Shown here: piece by piece, positions 35,113-45,715 of the stretch
Position numbering within the stretch: position 1 is the stretch's first letter
How the letters are laid out: every line of letters starts with the position of its first letter
Assembly (NCBI RefSeq): GCF_001570925.1
Contig: NZ_BCSP01000001.1
Location: forward strand, 248,001 to 312,000
Direction: 5' to 3'
Length of the DNA stretch: 64,000 nucleotides
From: [Zimmermannella] bifida NBRC 103089
GTDB lineage: Bacteria; Actinomycetota; Actinomycetes; Actinomycetales; Microbacteriaceae
Position numbers and translations under genes: made by a program
Notes under the pieces: model-generated
Databases searched by the model: none
What the model was told of the DNA's origin: nothing
Seen by the model: the letters and a program-made list of their open reading frames with translations, nothing else

Positions 35113-35952
35113 CTACATCCGGGCAGCTTGCAGCGCGGTCACAAGAATCGCGCGGGCACCGACACCCGACAGGTCGTCCATGACGCGGTTGAGGTCGCGA
35201 ATCGGTACCAGCGAGCGAACGGCGCACCATTCCTTGTCGTGCAATTGCGAAACCGTTGGCGACTGGAATCCAGGCGTCAGCGCAATCGCTGCATCGAGGC
35301 GGTCGGCCGGAATGTCGTAGTCCATGATCGAGTACTTCTGCGCGACCAAGACGCCTTCGAGACGCTTAATGAGCGTGGCTGCCGCATCCACCTTTTCGGG
35401 GGTGGAAATCAGAATTGCGGTCGAATCGAGGATAACCGGGCCGAAAATCTCGAGGCCCGCCTGACGGAGCGTGTTACCGGTCGAAACCACATCGGCAACC
35501 GCGTCGGCAACGCCAAGCTGAATCGCCGATTCGACCGCACCATCGAGCTTGATGAGTTCGGCACTGATACCGGCGTCTTCGAAGTAGCGCGCGAGCAAGC
35601 CCGTGTAGCTGGTCGCAATGCGCTTGCCTTCAAGATCGCTCACGGTGTTGAATGCACCGGGTCGTGCGGCGAACCGGAAGGTCGAGTCACCGAAGTCGAG
35701 CGCACGAACTTCGTGGGCCTTTGACTGCGAGTCGAGCAGCATGTCGCGACCGGTGATACCGATGTCGAGCACGCCCTCACCGACGTAGGTGGCGATGTCA
35801 CGCGGACGGATATAGAAAAACTCAACCTCGTTCTCGGGGTCGAGTGCAACAAGTTCACGGTCGTTACGACGTCCGCGGTAGCCAGCTTCGATGAGCATGG
35901 CATTGGCAGTTTGCGCGAGCATGCCCTTATTCGGCACAGCAATGCGAAGCAC
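35113..35952 (-). CDS. hisG: ATP phosphoribosyltransferase (long form)
   Basis: First enzyme of histidine synthesis, 279 residues. This is the long HisG with a C-terminal ACT-like domain for histidine feedback, so it needs no His[16 protein letters not shown] opens the protein, and the PRPP region and [11 protein letters not shown] follow. [19 protein letters not shown] is the family signature. The GTG at 35952 has AGGAG six bases upstream and gives the conserved N-terminus, so the 18-codon longer frame is rejected. Confidence 0.96.
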   Translation of the reverse strand: MLRIAVPNKGMLAQTANAMLIEAGYRGRRNDRELVALDPENEVEFFYIRPRDIATYVGEGVLDIGITGRDMLLDSQSKAHEVRALDFGDSTFRFAARPGAFNTVSDLEGKRIATSYTGLLARYFEDAGISAELIKLDGAVESAIQLGVADAVADVVSTGNTLRQAGLEIFGPVILDSTAILISTPEKVDAAATLIKRLEGVLVAQKYSIMDYDIPADRLDAAIALTPGFQSPTVSQLHDKEWCAVRSLVPIRDLNRVMDDLSGVGARAILVTALQAARM

Positions 35953-36065
35953 TGAATTCTCCTGGGGTGGGGTGTGTTGTGAAGTGTTTGGTTCCGGGAT
36001 TAGCATCCGGATCTGTGCGCAATTGGCAGATCAGCTGCGGGCATCGCGCACGGGCCAAGCGGTCG

Positions 36066-36329
36066 CTAGAGGTACTTGTAGATGTCGTCGAGCGTGTATC
36101 CCTTAGCGATCATCATCACCTGTAGGTGGTAGATCAGCTGCGAGATTTCTTCTTGACAAGCGTCATCCGACTCGTATTCGGCAGCCATCCATGTTTCGGC
36201 GGCTTCTTCAACGAGCTTCTTACCGATGAAATGGACGCCGCGGTCAAGTTCAGCAACCGTGCCCGATCCTTCGGGACGTGCGAGTGCCTTGGCAGACAGT
36301 TCGGCAAATAGTTCTTCGAAGCTCTTCAC
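36066..36329 (-). CDS. hisE: Phosphoribosyl-ATP pyrophosphatase
   Basis: The 87-residue all-alpha MazG-like enzyme of histidine step 2. The metal-binding segment [14 protein letters not shown] and the second helix pair [18 protein letters not shown] are intact. GTG start with little Shine-Dalgarno. It lies 113 bp upstream of hisG, the normal actinobacterial hisE-hisG pair. Confidence 0.95.
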   Translation of the reverse strand: MKSFEELFAELSAKALARPEGSGTVAELDRGVHFIGKKLVEEAAETWMAAEYESDDACQEEISQLIYHLQVMMIAKGYTLDDIYKYL

Positions 36330-36391
36330 GTGGCCAGCTTACTTGGTACGGGTTGCCGTTGTTGGCAAGTGGATGCGGGACGTCGGTTCGG

Positions 36392-37051
36392 CTAGTGCGT
36401 ATGCGCGTTTGCCAGGGTGCGCAGACGTTCGATTTCTTCGGCGGGCTCGCCACGAAATACCGCGGATCCAGCCACGAACGTATCGGCACCAGCTTCGGCG
36501 GCCTGCTCGATCGTGGTCGCGGAGATGCCGCCATCGACCTGCAACCAGATGTCGGTCCCGGTGCGTTTTGCCCAGTCCTTTGCTTGTTTGAGCTTCGGCA
36601 TCGTTTCGGGCATGAACGACTGCCCGCCAAAGCCCGGCTCGACAGTCATGATGAGCAGCTGGTCAAAGTGCGGCAGGAGTTCTTCGATCGCGGCGAACGG
36701 GGTTCCCGGGCGCAGCGCCACTCCGGCTCGCGCACCTTGGGCACGGATGTTTCGGGCAATCGTTGCCGGTGCCGTCGCGGCCTCGAGATGGAACGTCACC
36801 GAAAACACGCCCATTTCAGCGAACTGTGGTGCCCAGTGGTCAGGGTTTTCGATCATCAGGTGCAGATCGAGCGGAATCGGCGACACTTGCTGGAGCCGTT
36901 CGACCATGGGCTGACCAAAGGTAAGGTTCGGCACGAAATGGTTGTCCATAACATCAACATGGGCGGCGTCGGCGGTCGCGATGCGACCAAGTTCGCGTTC
37001 AAAATTGGCGAAGTCGGCTGCCAAGATCGATGGGTTAATTCGGGCACTCAT
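36392..37051 (-). CDS. rpe: Ribulose-phosphate 3-epimerase
   Basis: A 219-residue TIM barrel interconverting ribulose-5-P and xylulose-5-P. INPSILAADF is at the N-terminus. VDVMDNHFVPNLTFG holds a catalytic Asp and metal-binding His. LHLMIENPD, MTVEPGFGGQSF and QVDGGIS complete the set. The start is the ATG with GAAGGA six bases upstream; the extra 19 codons of open frame are not family-like. Confidence 0.97.
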   Translation of the reverse strand: MSARINPSILAADFANFERELGRIATADAAHVDVMDNHFVPNLTFGQPMVERLQQVSPIPLDLHLMIENPDHWAPQFAEMGVFSVTFHLEAATAPATIARNIRAQGARAGVALRPGTPFAAIEELLPHFDQLLIMTVEPGFGGQSFMPETMPKLKQAKDWAKRTGTDIWLQVDGGISATTIEQAAEAGADTFVAGSAVFRGEPAEEIERLRTLANAHTH

Positions 37052-37169
37052 ATCGCGTCCTTCCGTGAATCCTGTGCCGCCATTGTCGCACTGTGATGTG
37101 TCGTGCATGCGGTCGCGATACGAGTCGCAGTGCCGACTGCGGATTCCCGACCGGCACGATTCCGCAGAC

Positions 37170-38642
37170 TCAGCGCGGATCTACAGGGTCGTTGACGCGC
37201 TGCAAGAGCGCGATAAACATCGCGTCGGTGCCGTGCAGGTGCGGCCAGCACTGCACCGCATTGCCACCGGTGGTGGCGCCATCAGGCGCCGTGTGCGCAA
37301 CCGTATCGAGCACGATCGGGGTGAAGGACACGCGACTGCCCGCATCCGACAACACCGCAACCGTGTCGAGGGCACGCACCGCACCGGTCGCAAGCGCACC
37401 GTTAATGACGTTTGTGGTTTCCTCAACTACGGGTGAGCAGGTGACGTAGGCGATCACTCCCCCGGGTTTGCAGGCGCGAATTGCCGAGTCAAGAAGCTGG
37501 TGCTGCAACACCACGAGCTCGTTGATGTCGGATCGTGATTTGCGCCAGCGAGCTTCGGGCCGCCGTCGCAGCGCGCCAAGACCCGAGCAGGGCACATCGG
37601 CAAGGATGCGGTCAAACGCGGCCGGGTAGTCAGCGCCAATTTCTCGGCCGTCGCGTTCGAGAACGTCAAACGACCCGAGCGGCGCCAGTGCCTGACGCAC
37701 CAATCCCGCGCGAGCGGGCGTGACCTCATTGGCGAGGAACTGTGCCCCGAGGAGTTGCGCATGCGCCGCCAGATAGGCCGACTTGCCGCCCGGTCCGGCA
37801 CAGAGATCGAGCCACGATTCGGTGCCGAGCGTGCAATGCGTCTGCGACGAGTCAGTTGTTGCCGACACCGCAACCGGAGCATGGGCGAGCGCGAATGCCG
37901 CAAGTTGCGATCCCGCATCCTGCACGCGCACCGCACCGTCGAATTTGTCGATGACATCGTGCGGATTGCCGCCGCGAAGCTGCATGGCGGTTGGCACCAT
38001 TTCAAGTTCGGTGCAGCGGTCGGGATGCGCGGCCGTCACTTCCTCACGCATTGCGTGACCGGGCAGCGCAACCAAATGCACTGCCGGTGCAATGTTGTCG
38101 GCGCCGAGCAGCGCCTCGAGGTCGTCGGCGCGGTTCTCGCGCTGCAACGCTTGGTGGAATGCCTTAGCGATCCATCGCGGGTGTGCGTGCGCCATTGCCG
38201 TAGCACCGAGTGCATCGCCCATGGCTGCGCTGATTGCGTCAAGCCACTCGGCCCAGGACTTCTGCGCGATCGCCCGCAAGTTGGCGTTGACGAAGCCGGC
38301 CACACCACGGTTACCGCGCTGTTTGACGAGGTCCACCGTCTCGTTGACTGCGGCATGCGTTTGCACGCGCATCTGCAGCAGCTGGTGGGCGCCCAATCGC
38401 AGGGCGCTCAGTGGCAGGGCATCGATTTTCGCGGCCGGTCTACCGGCCACCTGCGAAATGATCCAGTCATAGACGCCGAAGTTTCGAGCTGTGCCGTAAC
38501 AAAGCTCAGTGGCGAATGCTGCGTGCTGCTCGTCGAATCCGGCGGATGTGATGCGCTTGGGCAGCAGCAAATTGGCATAGGCGTCATCGCGCTCGATTGC
38601 GATCAGCACATCCAGCGCAATGGCACGGGCAGTGACCGTCAT
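37170..38642 (-). CDS. rsmB: 16S rRNA cytosine-C5 methyltransferase RsmB/Sun
   Basis: About 490 residues. An N-terminal NusB-like RNA-binding domain (AIALDVLIAIE...LGAHQLLQM) is followed by a NOL1/NOP2/Sun SAM methyltransferase domain. SAM motif I is LDLCAGPGGKSAYLA. The two active-site cysteines are in ADVPCSGLGALRRRPEARW and YVTCSPVVEE. It methylates C967 of 16S rRNA in E. coli. ATG overlaps the fmt stop as ATGA; fmt and rsmB are a conserved pair. Confidence 0.95.
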   Translation of the reverse strand: MTVTARAIALDVLIAIERDDAYANLLLPKRITSAGFDEQHAAFATELCYGTARNFGVYDWIISQVAGRPAAKIDALPLSALRLGAHQLLQMRVQTHAAVNETVDLVKQRGNRGVAGFVNANLRAIAQKSWAEWLDAISAAMGDALGATAMAHAHPRWIAKAFHQALQRENRADDLEALLGADNIAPAVHLVALPGHAMREEVTAAHPDRCTELEMVPTAMQLRGGNPHDVIDKFDGAVRVQDAGSQLAAFALAHAPVAVSATTDSSQTHCTLGTESWLDLCAGPGGKSAYLAAHAQLLGAQFLANEVTPARAGLVRQALAPLGSFDVLERDGREIGADYPAAFDRILADVPCSGLGALRRRPEARWRKSRSDINELVVLQHQLLDSAIRACKPGGVIAYVTCSPVVEETTNVINGALATGAVRALDTVAVLSDAGSRVSFTPIVLDTVAHTAPDGATTGGNAVQCWPHLHGTDAMFIALLQRVNDPVDPR

Positions 38643-39565
38643 TCGAAGACCACGCGATCGCGCTGACCGCGGAACCAATCCGAAGCCGACATGGCACGTT
38701 TACCTGCCGGCTGCACCGTCTCGAGCACATAGCCGCCGCGCAGCGTCTGCACGCGCACTTCGCCACCTTCAAGCGCGACGGCGCCGGCTTCGTGGTCGGC
38801 AGTGGCGGGTCGGTCATCACTGCTTGGTCGACCGCGCAGCACCTTAAACCGTTCACCGTTCAGCATCGTGGATGCACCGGGTTCGGGGGTGACGCCGCGC
38901 ACTAGTTCGTCGATGCGCTGGGCGTGAATTGTCCAGTCGATGCGGCCGAGTTTGGCGTGCAGTTTTCCGGCGTGGGTGACCTCGCCCGACTGCGGCGTGG
39001 CGATCGCGGTGCCGCGCTCGAGATCGGCAACCACGTCAACGACGTCGGCGGCACCGTCAACGGCTAGGCGTTCTAGGAGTTCGCCGGCTGTTTCGTGGGC
39101 ACCGATGGGCACGGCACGGTTCACGTAGGTTGGTCCGGTGTCGAGCCCGGCTTCGAGCTGGAAGACTGCGACGCCGCTGTCACGGTCACCGGCGATGATG
39201 GCCTGTTGCACCGGTGCGGCGCCACGCCAGCGCGGCAGCTGCGAGAAATGCAGGTTAATCCATCCGTGGGCCGGTTCGTCCAATAACGGCGGGCGGATGA
39301 TGCCACCGTAGGCGACGACCACACCGAGTTCAATGTTGTGGTCAAGCACTGCCGCTGCTACCGCGTCATCGATTTGGTTCGCGCGAACAACGGGGATTCC
39401 GAGTGCCTCGGCCTTTGCCGCAACCGCCGATGGGGTCATGACCCGTTTGCGTCCCTGCGGTGCATCTTCGCGGGTAAGGACCACCGCGACGTCGTGACCA
39501 GCGCCAACGAGTGCATCCAGCGTTGGAACGGCAACTTCTGGAGTGCCGGCGAATGCAATGCGCAT
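38639..39565 (-). CDS. fmt: Methionyl-tRNA formyltransferase
   Basis: A 308-residue enzyme that formylates initiator Met-tRNA with 10-formyl-THF. IAFAGTPEVAVPTL opens the Rossmann fold. INLHFSQLPRWRGAAPVQ is the substrate loop with the catalytic Asn-His pair, and GLDTGPTY follows. The C-terminal OB-like domain has GKLHAKLGRIDWT. ATG with GGAGAA eight bases upstream. In many bacteria def precedes fmt; here priA does. Confidence 0.97.
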   Translation of the reverse strand: MRIAFAGTPEVAVPTLDALVGAGHDVAVVLTREDAPQGRKRVMTPSAVAAKAEALGIPVVRANQIDDAVAAAVLDHNIELGVVVAYGGIIRPPLLDEPAHGWINLHFSQLPRWRGAAPVQQAIIAGDRDSGVAVFQLEAGLDTGPTYVNRAVPIGAHETAGELLERLAVDGAADVVDVVADLERGTAIATPQSGEVTHAGKLHAKLGRIDWTIHAQRIDELVRGVTPEPGASTMLNGERFKVLRGRPSSDDRPATADHEAGAVALEGGEVRVQTLRGGYVLETVQPAGKRAMSASDWFRGQRDRVVFE

Positions 39566-39626
39566 AAAACGAGTTCTCCGATTCACGTTGGTTCACCGCG
39601 CGAAGCGGTGAAGATTCGTATCGATG

Positions 39627-41753
39627 CTAGAACACTCCCGGCGCATCGAAGTGGACGCGCAACGTCGATTGGTAGCGGGGGCCGCGACCAGTCCGTCGGG
39701 TTGCCGTCGCGCGAGCAACCAGCTCGGCCTTGAGTGTCTGCGCCACTGCAGCACCGTCACGGTAGTGAAAGCGCACGATGGCACGCACCGCGTTCGGTGC
39801 GATCGCCGGTGCCCCCGACGCTGGCATCTCGAGCGCCGCAGTGTCACCACCCGCGCTACCCGGTGCATCCGCCATAACCGGAGTGGGACCGAGCACGTTG
39901 ATTGGTGCCTCGCCAGCTTGGCCGCTCGCCGAAGTGGCGAACAAATCATCAAGGCGGCGAAGTGCGGCACCGACTTCATCGCGCGTACCGGTGATCGCCA
40001 CCAGCCGGATCGCCGGTGGGAATTGCAACACATATCGATCTTCAAGCTCTGCCTGCACCAGTGCAGCCTGTCGCCAATCGCGCAATGCCACGATTGGTGC
40101 CGACTGTGCCCCCGCAATGACGACTTCACCACCGGTTGCGACTAGTGCCGCCGCATTCGACCACGCCCGCAGCGCATCGGCCTGGGCTTCGAGCGATTCA
40201 CGAGCAAGCGCGCCTTCGGTATCGAGCAAGATGACCGCGCAGTATCCGTCTTCGGCAATTGGCTCGGTGCCTCGGGTCGCGATGACCAATGCCGGTGCGT
40301 CCGGGATGCGGACGAGCTCGCGTTCCCCATCGGCCACGATGATGTTGACGCCGGGAAACGCCCGACCAAGTTCTTCAGCGGTTCGTTTGTGTCCGGAACC
40401 TCGTGCCCGAAGTTCCGTGCCCTCGCAAACATCGCAACGCCAGTTCCCGTGAAGTTCACCGCAAACCGTGCAGGACGGTATTGCCCCGCTGCGTAGCTGC
40501 GCGAGCATCCCCTGACAGCTGTGACAACGTGCGGGCGCCAGGCACCGACGGCAGGCAAGCCCCGGAAGATACCCCGCGCGACCAACCTGAATGAGCACCG
40601 GCCCCCGCTCGATACCGGCCTTGGCCGCGCGCCAGGCAGCCGACGGGATGCGGGCTTGTTGTGCGTACGGTTCGTCGCCGAGCGTCGCTGCCGCAGGAAT
40701 GACCCGCGGCGCCGGCAGTTGTGGCGCACGCCAGGTGGTGCACCACCCCAATTGCACTAGGCGCATGACCTCAAGCGACGGCGAGTGCGCTGCGAACACC
40801 ATGCCGACGGCTTCTTGCGTGGCGCGGATGCACGCGACCTCGCGCGTGTGTGCATACGGACTGCGCGGTTCATTGAACGACTCGTCATCGTCGTTCCAAA
40901 TGAAGATGCCGCCGAGTCGATGGGCCGGTGCATACACGGCGGTGCGAGTGCCGATGATCAATTGCGGTCGCGGCTCCAATGCCTGCAAGAACTCGTGATA
41001 GCGAGGCTTCGGTTTCAACCGTCCATCGAATCGGCGCACCAGCTCGGCGGGTAAGGCATCCCCCGCAGCTTCAAGCGCGAGATCAACGTCGCGAAAATCT
41101 GGCACGAGCACGATCGCGCTTCGTCCTCGGCGCACCAGTTCGGCGCCGAGCGTCACGAGCTGCAATAGTGCGTTGGGTACGTGCCCGGTGACCCCCGTCG
41201 TGGGTTGCAATGCCAGGCGCGCTGGAGCCTCGGACAAGAGCGCGTCGGCGGTCGCCGCAATGAACTCCGTGGCGATCGCTGGTGACGACGCTGCTATTGC
41301 CGTAGGTGCCGCCTGCGCAGCTGGCTCGATCGCTGCCGGTTCTGCCGATTGCGCGTCAGGCGCAGTCGTTGTATGCGCGTCGAGCCACTGCTGTTCGAGC
41401 CGCGCCGAGCGTGTCGGAATCGCCAGTCGCAACACATCCGCGGCCGTTCCCGCTTGACGGTCGGCGACCGCGCGCGCCAGTGCACGCAATTGTGGGGTCA
41501 ATACCTGCGCTGCTGAGGTCACCGAGTCGATCTCGGCCAGTTTTCCGGAGTATTCAGCAGCATCGGTGACCTCGGCTACATAGGCCTGCACAATTCGCCC
41601 GCCGGTGCGCAGCGGCACCTTGATGCGAGCGCCCGGCAGCACCATGCCCCGAAGGGATTCGGGAATTGCGTATTCAAAGACACGGTCGAGTTGCGGCAGC
41701 GGTGAGTCGAGGATCACCCGCGCCACTCGACCGGTCAATGCGGCGTCGGTCAA
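39627..41753 (-). CDS. priA: PriA-like primosome protein without helicase motifs
   Basis: About 708 residues. The N-terminal DNA-binding part of PriA is recognisable ([40 protein letters not shown]). The zinc-binding cysteines are retained ([26 protein letters not shown]). The Walker A position reads GVTGHVPN instead of GVTGSGKT, and the DEEH box reads WNDDDE, so ATP hydrolysis is unlikely. This matches the known actinobacterial PriA, which lacks detectable helicase motifs. There is an Ala/Pro-rich insertion around residues 130-165. I place the start at a TTG overlapping the metK stop (TTGA); a GTG at 41726 is an alternative. Confidence 0.88.
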   Translation of the reverse strand: MTDAALTGRVARVILDSPLPQLDRVFEYAIPESLRGMVLPGARIKVPLRTGGRIVQAYVAEVTDAAEYSGKLAEIDSVTSAAQVLTPQLRALARAVADRQAGTAADVLRLAIPTRSARLEQQWLDAHTTTAPDAQSAEPAAIEPAAQAAPTAIAASSPAIATEFIAATADALLSEAPARLALQPTTGVTGHVPNALLQLVTLGAELVRRGRSAIVLVPDFRDVDLALEAAGDALPAELVRRFDGRLKPKPRYHEFLQALEPRPQLIIGTRTAVYAPAHRLGGIFIWNDDDESFNEPRSPYAHTREVACIRATQEAVGMVFAAHSPSLEVMRLVQLGWCTTWRAPQLPAPRVIPAAATLGDEPYAQQARIPSAAWRAAKAGIERGPVLIQVGRAGYLPGLACRRCLAPARCHSCQGMLAQLRSGAIPSCTVCGELHGNWRCDVCEGTELRARGSGHKRTAEELGRAFPGVNIIVADGERELVRIPDAPALVIATRGTEPIAEDGYCAVILLDTEGALARESLEAQADALRAWSNAAALVATGGEVVIAGAQSAPIVALRDWRQAALVQAELEDRYVLQFPPAIRLVAITGTRDEVGAALRRLDDLFATSASGQAGEAPINVLGPTPVMADAPGSAGGDTAALEMPASGAPAIAPNAVRAIVRFHYRDGAAVAQTLKAELVARATATRRTGRGPRYQSTLRVHFDAPGVF

Positions 41754-42943
41754 CGTGCGACGGCGGCCTTGAGGGCAGCTGCGCGGTCGGTCGATTCCCA
41801 CGTGAAATCGTGCTCGTCGCGACCAAAGTGGCCATAGCGAGCCGTTGCCGCGTAGATCGGCCGTTTAAGGTCGAGATCGCGAATAATCGCTGCGGGACGC
41901 AGGTCAAACACTTCGCGAACCGCATCCAGGATGCGTTCGGGCGCAACCGTGTGCGTACCGAACGTTTCGCAGTACAAGCCGACCGGCTCGGCCGAACCGA
42001 TTGCGTAGGCAACCTGCAGTTCGCAGCGCTTCGCGAGGCCAGCTGCCACGATGTTCTTGGCCACCCAGCGCATGGCGTATGCGGCGGAGCGGTCAACCTT
42101 CGACGGGTCCTTACCGCTGAATGCGCCACCACCGTGGCGAGCCATACCGCCGTAGGTGTCGACGATGATCTTGCGACCGGTGAGCCCAGCGTCGGCAGCA
42201 GGTCCGCCAAGAATAAAGTTTCCAGCCGGGTTCACGAGCACGCGCAGATTGTCGGTGGCGAGCGCCACATCGGCAATAACCGGGTCAATAACGTGCGTGC
42301 GGATGTCTTCGGCGAGTGTCGTCAGCGACACCTGTTCGCCGTGCTGCGTCGAGATCACGATCGTTTCGATGGTCTGGGGCACGCCGGCGTCGTCGTAACC
42401 GATAGTGACCTGGGTCTTGCCATCGGGGCGCAGGTACTCGAGCGTGCCGTCCTTACGAACCTGGCTCAAACGGGCTGCGAGCCGATGCGCCAGCCAGATT
42501 GGCATCGGCATGAGGTCGGGGGTTTCATCGCAGGCAAACCCGAACATGATGCCCTGGTCGCCAGCACCGAGCTTGGCGATCTCATCATCGCTACCCTCAC
42601 GGTGCTGCAGCGAGTTATCGACCCCCTGCGCGATCTCGTCAGACTGGCTACCAACCGAAACCGAGACGCCGCACAGACGTCCGTCAAATCCGAAGTCGCT
42701 CGAAACGAACCCAATTTCGGTGATCGTTGAACGCACGATTCCCGCAATATCGGCATAGCCAGAGGTACGGATTTCACCGGCGACGTGCACCTGGCCGGTC
42801 GTCACCATCGTTTCCACGGCGACGCGGGCCTCGGGGTCCTGACGCAGGAGGTCGTCGAGGATGCGGTCCGAAATCTGGTCACAGATCTTGTCCGGGTGAC
42901 CTTCGGTGACTGACTCTGAAGTAAATAGACGAAGCTCCGACAT
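41750..42943 (-). CDS. metK: S-adenosylmethionine synthetase
   Basis: MetK, 397 residues, makes SAM from Met and ATP. The N-terminal [19 protein letters not shown], the methionine-binding [12 protein letters not shown] and the P-loop-like [16 protein letters not shown] are all intact. ATG with AAAGGA eight bases upstream. A short GC-rich hairpin lies in its leader. No SAM riboswitch of a class I know was recognised there. The gene overlaps priA by four bases. Confidence 0.98.
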   Translation of the reverse strand: MSELRLFTSESVTEGHPDKICDQISDRILDDLLRQDPEARVAVETMVTTGQVHVAGEIRTSGYADIAGIVRSTITEIGFVSSDFGFDGRLCGVSVSVGSQSDEIAQGVDNSLQHREGSDDEIAKLGAGDQGIMFGFACDETPDLMPMPIWLAHRLAARLSQVRKDGTLEYLRPDGKTQVTIGYDDAGVPQTIETIVISTQHGEQVSLTTLAEDIRTHVIDPVIADVALATDNLRVLVNPAGNFILGGPAADAGLTGRKIIVDTYGGMARHGGGAFSGKDPSKVDRSAAYAMRWVAKNIVAAGLAKRCELQVAYAIGSAEPVGLYCETFGTHTVAPERILDAVREVFDLRPAAIIRDLDLKRPIYAATARYGHFGRDEHDFTWESTDRAAALKAAVAR

Positions 42944-42966
42944 GGTCGAGTTCCTTTCTTCGTTAT

Positions 42967-42981
42967 GGGGAGACACTCCCC
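42967..42981 (-). promoter_or_regulatory. Short hairpin in the metK leader
   Basis: GGGGAG-ACA-CTCCCC forms a perfect 6-bp stem, 23 bases upstream of the metK ATG and just before its ribosome binding site. It could be a transcription pause or translation-control hairpin, or an end point for the coaBC message. Confidence 0.4.
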
Positions 42982-43081
42982 GCACGCTCGCGGATTCCCG
43001 CCCGATCTCTGGTGTGTCCGTAACCGAACGATCCGAAATGCAGGGCCGCGAAGCTTCTTCTGACGGATAGATGCTCGTCGA

Positions 43082-44368
43082 CTAGCGTGCGTTTGCGCGC
43101 TGCGCGACTACGACATCAAGAATAGTGTCCGCCACCGACATCTTGTCGGCGCTGGCTGATGCCCGGACTTCGCCGCGCAGATCGAGCACATCAACAGTGT
43201 TCTGGTCTTGACCGAACCCGAGTGCTTCGTCGACGCGGTTGCATACGAGGAAATCGCATCCTTTGCGCGCAATTTTCGCCCGCGCGATCGCCAACCGAGC
43301 GGCGTCATCGGGCTCAGTTTCGGCGGCAAACCCAACGATGCATTGTTCGCCCTGGGCACCACGTTCGTTACGTTCCGTGACGAGTTCGCGCAAGATGTCG
43401 GGGTTCTGCACCAGTTCGAGCGTGAGCGACTCCCCCGCATCCGATTTCTTGATCTTGCCCGGAACCTGCTGCGCGGGACGATAATCGGCAACCGCAGCGG
43501 CCATCACGATCACGTCAGTTCCGGCGGCGCGCGCGTGGCACGCATCCGCCATTTCGGTGGCCCGTTCAACGCGAACGCAATTGATGCCCTCGGGAACGTC
43601 AACCTCAAGATTTGCCGCAATGAGCGTTACTTCGGCCCCGCGGCTGACCGCGCGGCTCGCCACCGCAACGCCCTGCTTACCCGACGAGCGATTTCCCAAG
43701 AACCGCACGGGGTCGAGCGGTTCGCGCGTACCGCCGGCAGTTACCAGGATGCGCACCCCCGCCAAATCTTGTGCCACACGCTGCCCCGCGGTCGCGGTTT
43801 CGTCGTCTTCGCTCCGAGCCCGCATGCCAGCGGCAATGATCTCCGCCGCAATCACATCCGGATCAGCAAGACGTCCCGGCCCGGAATCGTCACCGGTGAG
43901 CTGGCCTGAATCCGGCCCCACAAACGCAACCCCGCGCTCGCGCAGCGTTGCCACATTGTGTTGGGTTGCCGCGTGCTGCCACATTTCGGTGTGCATCGCG
44001 GGAGCCACCACCACCGGTGACGTCGTCGCCAACACGGTATTCGTGAGCAGATCGTTCGCGATCCCCGCGGTCATGCGCGCGAGCGTATCTGCAGTAGCAG
44101 GCACAATGCCGATGACGTCGGCACGCTGCCCGAGGGATACGTGCCGAACTTCGGCAACCCCGTCATAGAGCGAGGTGTGCAGCGGGTTTCGGCTGATCGC
44201 TTCGAGCGTTGGCGCACCAACGAACCGCAGCGCGGCCTCGGTGGCAATGACGTCGACGTGGTGCCCTGCCAACACCAACGCGCGAATCACCGACACCGCT
44301 TTGTATGCGGCAATGCCACCGGTAATACCGATAACAATGCGCAGCGGTGTGGGATTCGCGCGTGGCAT
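43082..44368 (-). CDS. coaBC: Bifunctional phosphopantothenoylcysteine synthetase/decarboxylase
   Basis: A 428-residue two-domain enzyme of CoA synthesis. The N-terminal CoaC flavoprotein decarboxylase shows ITGGIAAYK, the active-site His in AEVRHVSLG, and PAMHTEMW. The C-terminal CoaB synthetase shows ILVTAGGTREPLDPVRFLGN, MAAAVADYRP and KIKK. With coaE in the same window, three of the CoA steps are covered. It starts 13 bases after the rpoZ stop with a poor Shine-Dalgarno. Confidence 0.97.
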   Translation of the reverse strand: MPRANPTPLRIVIGITGGIAAYKAVSVIRALVLAGHHVDVIATEAALRFVGAPTLEAISRNPLHTSLYDGVAEVRHVSLGQRADVIGIVPATADTLARMTAGIANDLLTNTVLATTSPVVVAPAMHTEMWQHAATQHNVATLRERGVAFVGPDSGQLTGDDSGPGRLADPDVIAAEIIAAGMRARSEDDETATAGQRVAQDLAGVRILVTAGGTREPLDPVRFLGNRSSGKQGVAVASRAVSRGAEVTLIAANLEVDVPEGINCVRVERATEMADACHARAAGTDVIVMAAAVADYRPAQQVPGKIKKSDAGESLTLELVQNPDILRELVTERNERGAQGEQCIVGFAAETEPDDAARLAIARAKIARKGCDFLVCNRVDEALGFGQDQNTVDVLDLRGEVRASASADKMSVADTILDVVVAQRANAR

Positions 44369-44381
44369 GTGGGGTGACGGG

Positions 44382-44732
44382 TTACTTGTCGTCAGCGACG
44401 TCAGCCGGGGTGATGTCGTCATCACCGAAGCTGAGCAGGTCTTCACCGGCGGCGTCTTCGATCAGCAGACCGCCCTGTTCGCGTGGTTCGCGCATGACGA
44501 GCTTTTCCGCGTTGATTTCGCGGAGGGCAATCGACAGCGGCTTGTCGTCGACGTTCGAGTCAACCAGCGGACCCACGTTCTCGAAGATCTGGCCTTCGAG
44601 CAGGTCGGTGTTGTAGTCGTTGATCTGACGAGCACGCTTCGAGGCGAAGATCACCAGCTGGTACTTGTTGTCGACGCGCTCAAGGAGGTCGTCGAGCGGC
44701 GGGTCAATAATGCCCTTTGGCTTGTCGATCAT
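44382..44732 (-). CDS. rpoZ: RNA polymerase omega subunit
   Basis: Omega, 116 residues. [25 protein letters not shown] is the conserved core (written here in parts: [14 protein letters not shown], then [11 protein letters not shown]). An acidic C-terminal extension of about 25 residues follows. It supports assembly of RNA polymerase around beta'. ATG with AAGGA five bases upstream. gmk-rpoZ-coaBC-metK-priA is a conserved actinobacterial order. Confidence 0.96.
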   Translation of the reverse strand: MIDKPKGIIDPPLDDLLERVDNKYQLVIFASKRARQINDYNTDLLEGQIFENVGPLVDSNVDDKPLSIALREINAEKLVMREPREQGGLLIEDAAGEDLLSFGDDDITPADVADDK

Positions 44733-44773
44733 TGTTTTCCTTACTTCCAACCGCTGTGGTTCGGAGATTGCAG

Positions 44774-45715
44774 TTAACGTGCGCTGGATTCTTCATTGGT
44801 GTCGGTGGCCGAAGCATCGCGCTGATTGGCGATTTCAAATCCCATCAGCTTGACCACTTCGAGGGCCGCCTTTGCCACGGTCTCATTCACCACGCGGGCG
44901 TCAAACTCGTGCTGTGCAGCCAGTTCGACCTTCGCGGTGCGCAAGCGTCGTTCTTGTTCTTCGGGCGATTCGGTCCCACGACCGACCAACCGTCGAACGA
45001 GCTCATCCCAGGTGGGAGGCAATAGAAACACCATTCTAGCCTCCGGCATGCGTTCCTTCACCTGTCGGGCACCCTGAATATCGATTTCCAGCAGCACTGG
45101 GTTGTTCGAGTCCAGTTCCTGACGGATGGGAGCTGCGGGTGTGCCGTACCGGTAGGCGTTGTGCACGGTCGCGTACTCGAGCATTTCACCGGCTTCGATC
45201 ATCCGGTCAAATTCGGCGTCGTCCACGAAATAGTAGTCGATGCCTTCGATCTCGCCCGGGCGCGGCTTGCGGGTCGTTGCCGAGACCGAAATGTGCACCT
45301 GCGGGTAGTGCTCGCGAATGTACCGAGCAACGGTTCCCTTACCGACCGCAGTTGGACCGGCAAGCACCACAACGCGTGGTGTGGTGACCGTGGTGCCTTC
45401 CCAAGCGTGCAAGAAGGTTGCCAGTCGTTCACGCTGACGGCGACCGAGGCCACCGAGTCGCTTCACCGGCGCGATCTGCAGCTCACCGAGAATGCGTTCG
45501 GTCTTGGTCTTACCGATGTGCGGAATCGAGCCCAAGAACTGCGTGATTCGCAGGCTCGATGCCGGGTTATCGGTGTCCGCCGAGGCGGCCAAGACGTCTA
45601 CCGGGCGAGCGGCACCGGTTGCGATGCGCTGCTTAACTTCGGCGCGGGCGCGTCGGGCCGCAACTGCGGCACGGGATGCGGCAGCGCGGTCGACGGGAGG
45701 TGGTACCGAGGTCAT
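44774..45715 (-). CDS. gmk: Fusion of actinobacterial IHF (mIHF) and guanylate kinase
   Basis: One open frame of 313 residues joins two normally separate proteins. Residues about 10-105 match mIHF, the nucleoid protein encoded just upstream of gmk in most actinobacteria: [18 protein letters not shown], and the DNA-binding helix-hairpin-helix [19 protein letters not shown] (60-78). Residues about 113-300 are a complete guanylate kinase: P-loop GPTAVGKGT (120-128), [14 protein letters not shown] and [12 protein letters not shown]. No start codon with a ribosome binding site lies at the junction. The ATG overlaps the pyrF stop (ATGA). The kinase phosphorylates GMP; the fused domain should bind DNA. 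Confidence 0.93.
   Translation of the reverse strand: MTSVPPPVDRAAASRAAVAARRARAEVKQRIATGAARPVDVLAASADTDNPASSLRITQFLGSIPHIGKTKTERILGELQIAPVKRLGGLGRRQRERLATFLHAWEGTTVTTPRVVVLAGPTAVGKGTVARYIREHYPQVHISVSATTRKPRPGEIEGIDYYFVDDAEFDRMIEAGEMLEYATVHNAYRYGTPAAPIRQELDSNNPVLLEIDIQGARQVKERMPEARMVFLLPPTWDELVRRLVGRGTESPEEQERRLRTAKVELAAQHEFDARVVNETVAKAALEVVKLMGFEIANQRDASATDTNEESSAR

Noticed and set aside
42944-43081. SAM riboswitch upstream of metK
   Set aside because: Only a 6-bp hairpin is present in a 138-bp leader; none of the conserved cores of SAM riboswitch classes was recognised.
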